Shown here one piece after another: positions 62,285 to 64,000 of a stretch of DNA of 64,000 bases. A program made the position numbers and the translations under genes. The notes under the pieces were generated by a model. That model had not been told where the DNA came from, did not search any database, and saw only the letters and a program-made list of their open reading frames with translations. This DNA is from Romanomermis culicivorax (Eukaryota; Nematoda; Enoplea; Mermithida; Mermithidae). Every line of letters starts with the position of its first letter. Position 1 is the first letter of the stretch. The stretch is taken from contig CAWUHX010000063.1 in NCBI GenBank assembly GCA_963922205.1, forward strand, positions 62,001 to 126,000, in the 5' to 3' direction.

Positions 62285-64000
62285 GCGAAGCGAACTTTCA
62301 ATTTAAAATGTCGAGAAGAAATGCCATGGATAGTTTGGGATATGCGCTCAAACCAAGTCAGTTGTTGAATTTGTGCGCTAGTGAAAAATGTCAAGGATAC
62401 CGAAAGTAGAAATTGGTCGAAAGGATTTTCTTGTCCCACAAAGGACGGGTGGAAAAAACAAACTTTTAAACAGCATCAAAAGTCGAAAAACCATATCGCT
62501 GCCTCACAAGTATATTAATAATACAATGTATGAAGTTTCATCTACTTCAATAAAGTAAAACTTCAGGTGCCAGAAAGGCATGAAGAATTGAAAAACGCCA
62601 TAAATTCAGCCAATGCCAAAGCCGTTACGCCTGTTCCAGGAAAAATTATGCTCATGAGGGATGTTCTTTTCACCGCAAAAAATGAATTTCCGATTAGTGC
62701 TGTAGAAAAGCTACATTCTTTGGTTAAGTCACATTTGGACAAAATGCACCGTGATTTGAAAACAAAACACGTGCGTCCAGTCATAAGGAGAACCATTCTG
62801 AAAACTAAATGTTTGAATGTTTCAGCCGAACGAAAGTGACGTCAGTTCGCCATACCAAATTCAAGGCTTCAATGACCACAATTCAAATTATTCGACGTAT
62901 GAATTTTTGGATTCGCTGAATGAATTTGTTGAATCACAAGAAATCAACGAGTTTAAGGTATACAAATGAAATACTTTTTCACACTCTCACAAAAAATTCA
63001 AACTAGGCTGCTAATGCTTTAACGATTCATGTTGACGAATCAACAGATATTTCCAAAACGAAGTTGTTGCTTTTGTACACACAACATGCTGATTGTTCGA
63101 ATAAGGTGGTTAGGCACATGTTTCATAAAGTTTTAAATTTACAAGCAACCGACACCAGCGCTATTGCCACAGCCATCACTGATTACTTTGAATCGAAGGG
63201 AATTGAAGGTAAAAAATTGGTTATGTTTACGTCAGATGGAGCTGCTGTTATGCTAGGCTCCAGGAATGGAACGGCTGTCAAGTTGAAGAAAAAGTTAAAC
63301 ACTCCGCATGTTATTGCTTTTCACTGCGTCACTCACCTGCAAGCTCACAGAGTCAAAGATGTTTGTCAGGTTAGTAAAGCATAAAAAACAAATATGAAAG
63401 CATTATTAGACAAATCTGATCTACAGATGGAAAAACATGTTTTGTTCATGAAAATTGAACATATCCTCAATGATTTGATTGGATTTCTAAACGCGCATAA
63501 ACATAAAGTCGAAATAAAAGCCTTGGCCAACATTATGGAAACTGAGTATACTAATTTAGAACTATGGATAGCTGTCAGGTAAATAAATTCATTTAAATTT
63601 TAATAAATTACACACAACACATTAATATTTTACATTAAAGATGGTTGTCGCAGTCACAATCCATACAATCTGTGGTGAAAAATTTACTGTTGTTGATCGT
63701 TTACTTGGAAAAATCGAGCAAGGATTACCCAGCAACAGAAGGGTTATTCAAAAAATTGTCTACTGTTGAGTCGCTAGTCAAAATACATGCTCTTAATGAC
63801 GTTTTGATGCATTTGAACCACTTGAATGAGCAGTATCAAAAGGAGAACCTGCATCCATACGATGTTAAGGTAAAATTTTGAATTCATGCATGCTTTTCAC
63901 TTTAAACTAACATAACATTACTTTTAGGTGTTCGCTGATTCAATTTGTACCTTGATTGAAGAATTTGCTGTGTCACATGAAACAATAAAAAATAGAGGCA
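62285..64000 (+). pseudogene. hAT-family transposase gene (TTF finger / DUF4371 type), runs off window
   Basis: The phase-consistent exons are 62285-62509, 62567-62770, 62826-62957, 63007-63369, 63427-63578, 63641-63869 and 63928 to the edge. Introns are only 49-62 bases. Exon 1 is a TTF-type finger (EEMPWIVWDMRSNQVSC ... KQHQKSKNHIAAS) interrupted by TGA at 62366-62368 between its first two Cys. Later exons carry FTAKNEFPISAVEKL, TIHVDESTDISKTKLLLLY (catalytic Asp block), MFTSDGAAVMLG, a CVTHLQAHRVKD block and AVRWLSQSQSIQ, all in the order of hAT/ZNF862-like transposases. The C-terminal dimerisation domain lies off the edge. The single nonsense codon makes it probably inactive. Confidence 0.82.

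Overview
This 64-kb window comes from an AT-rich nuclear genome of an invertebrate animal. It has spliced genes, short introns inside at least one transposon gene, and no bacterial-style operons. The exact taxon cannot be read from the sequence. Two conserved host genes frame it in convergent orientation. On the plus strand, three exons (1042-1536, 5554-5919, 8616-8864) encode the C-terminal part of a rabaptin-5 (RABEP1) orthologue ending in a FYVE-type zinc finger. On the minus strand, three exons (54686-54353, 19925-19849, 18065-17906) encode the C-terminal half of a ZNF830 (CCDC16) orthologue. Exon phases agree at every junction in both genes.

The ZNF830 intron between 54352 and 19926 is about 34.4 kb long and is a nest of mobile elements. 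A minus-strand Ty3/Gypsy-type retroelement has its 5' LTR near 47.5 kb and runs through gag, protease, RT-RNase H and integrase to about 26.2 kb, with an unassigned 3' region down to about 21.5 kb. Its gag gene was interrupted by a Maverick/Polinton (31629-45971, 6-bp duplication TGCATA, ~611-bp terminal inverted repeats). The Polinton's right inverted repeat was in turn hit by a 435-bp hAT-like MITE (8-bp duplication CATAGTAG). Two further hAT-type insertions sit in the retroelement.

The Polinton carries a protein-primed family B DNA polymerase on the minus strand. Leftmost to rightmost on the plus strand it carries a chromodomain integrase, two small unknown ORFs, an A32-like packaging ATPase, a small hydrophobic-tail protein, a PY-like protein, a Gly-rich small protein, a major capsid protein, an adenain-like protease, a minor capsid protein, the C-terminal half of a TATA-binding-protein (TBP) homologue and a small CxxC protein. 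Six ORFs are broken by stops and frameshifts (polymerase, integrase, hydrophobic-tail protein, major capsid, protease, minor capsid) and the TBP is a half-gene. The packaging ATPase, PY-like and Gly-rich ORFs and three small ORFs remain open.

The most interesting observation is a near-identical TATA element (TATAAAAGTTG and variants) 30-75 bases ahead of the plus-strand Polinton genes, several times overlapping the stop codon of the preceding gene, in the same element that encodes a TBP-like protein. This suggests, but does not prove, a self-contained late-transcription module.

Other content includes two non-autonomous TIR elements with 8- and 9-bp duplications, each carrying one FLYWCH-like ORF; several small hAT, Harbinger, mariner and Tc1 insertions; a LINE 3' end; and, at the right edge, a multi-intron hAT (TTF/DUF4371-type) transposase gene with a nonsense codon in its zinc finger.
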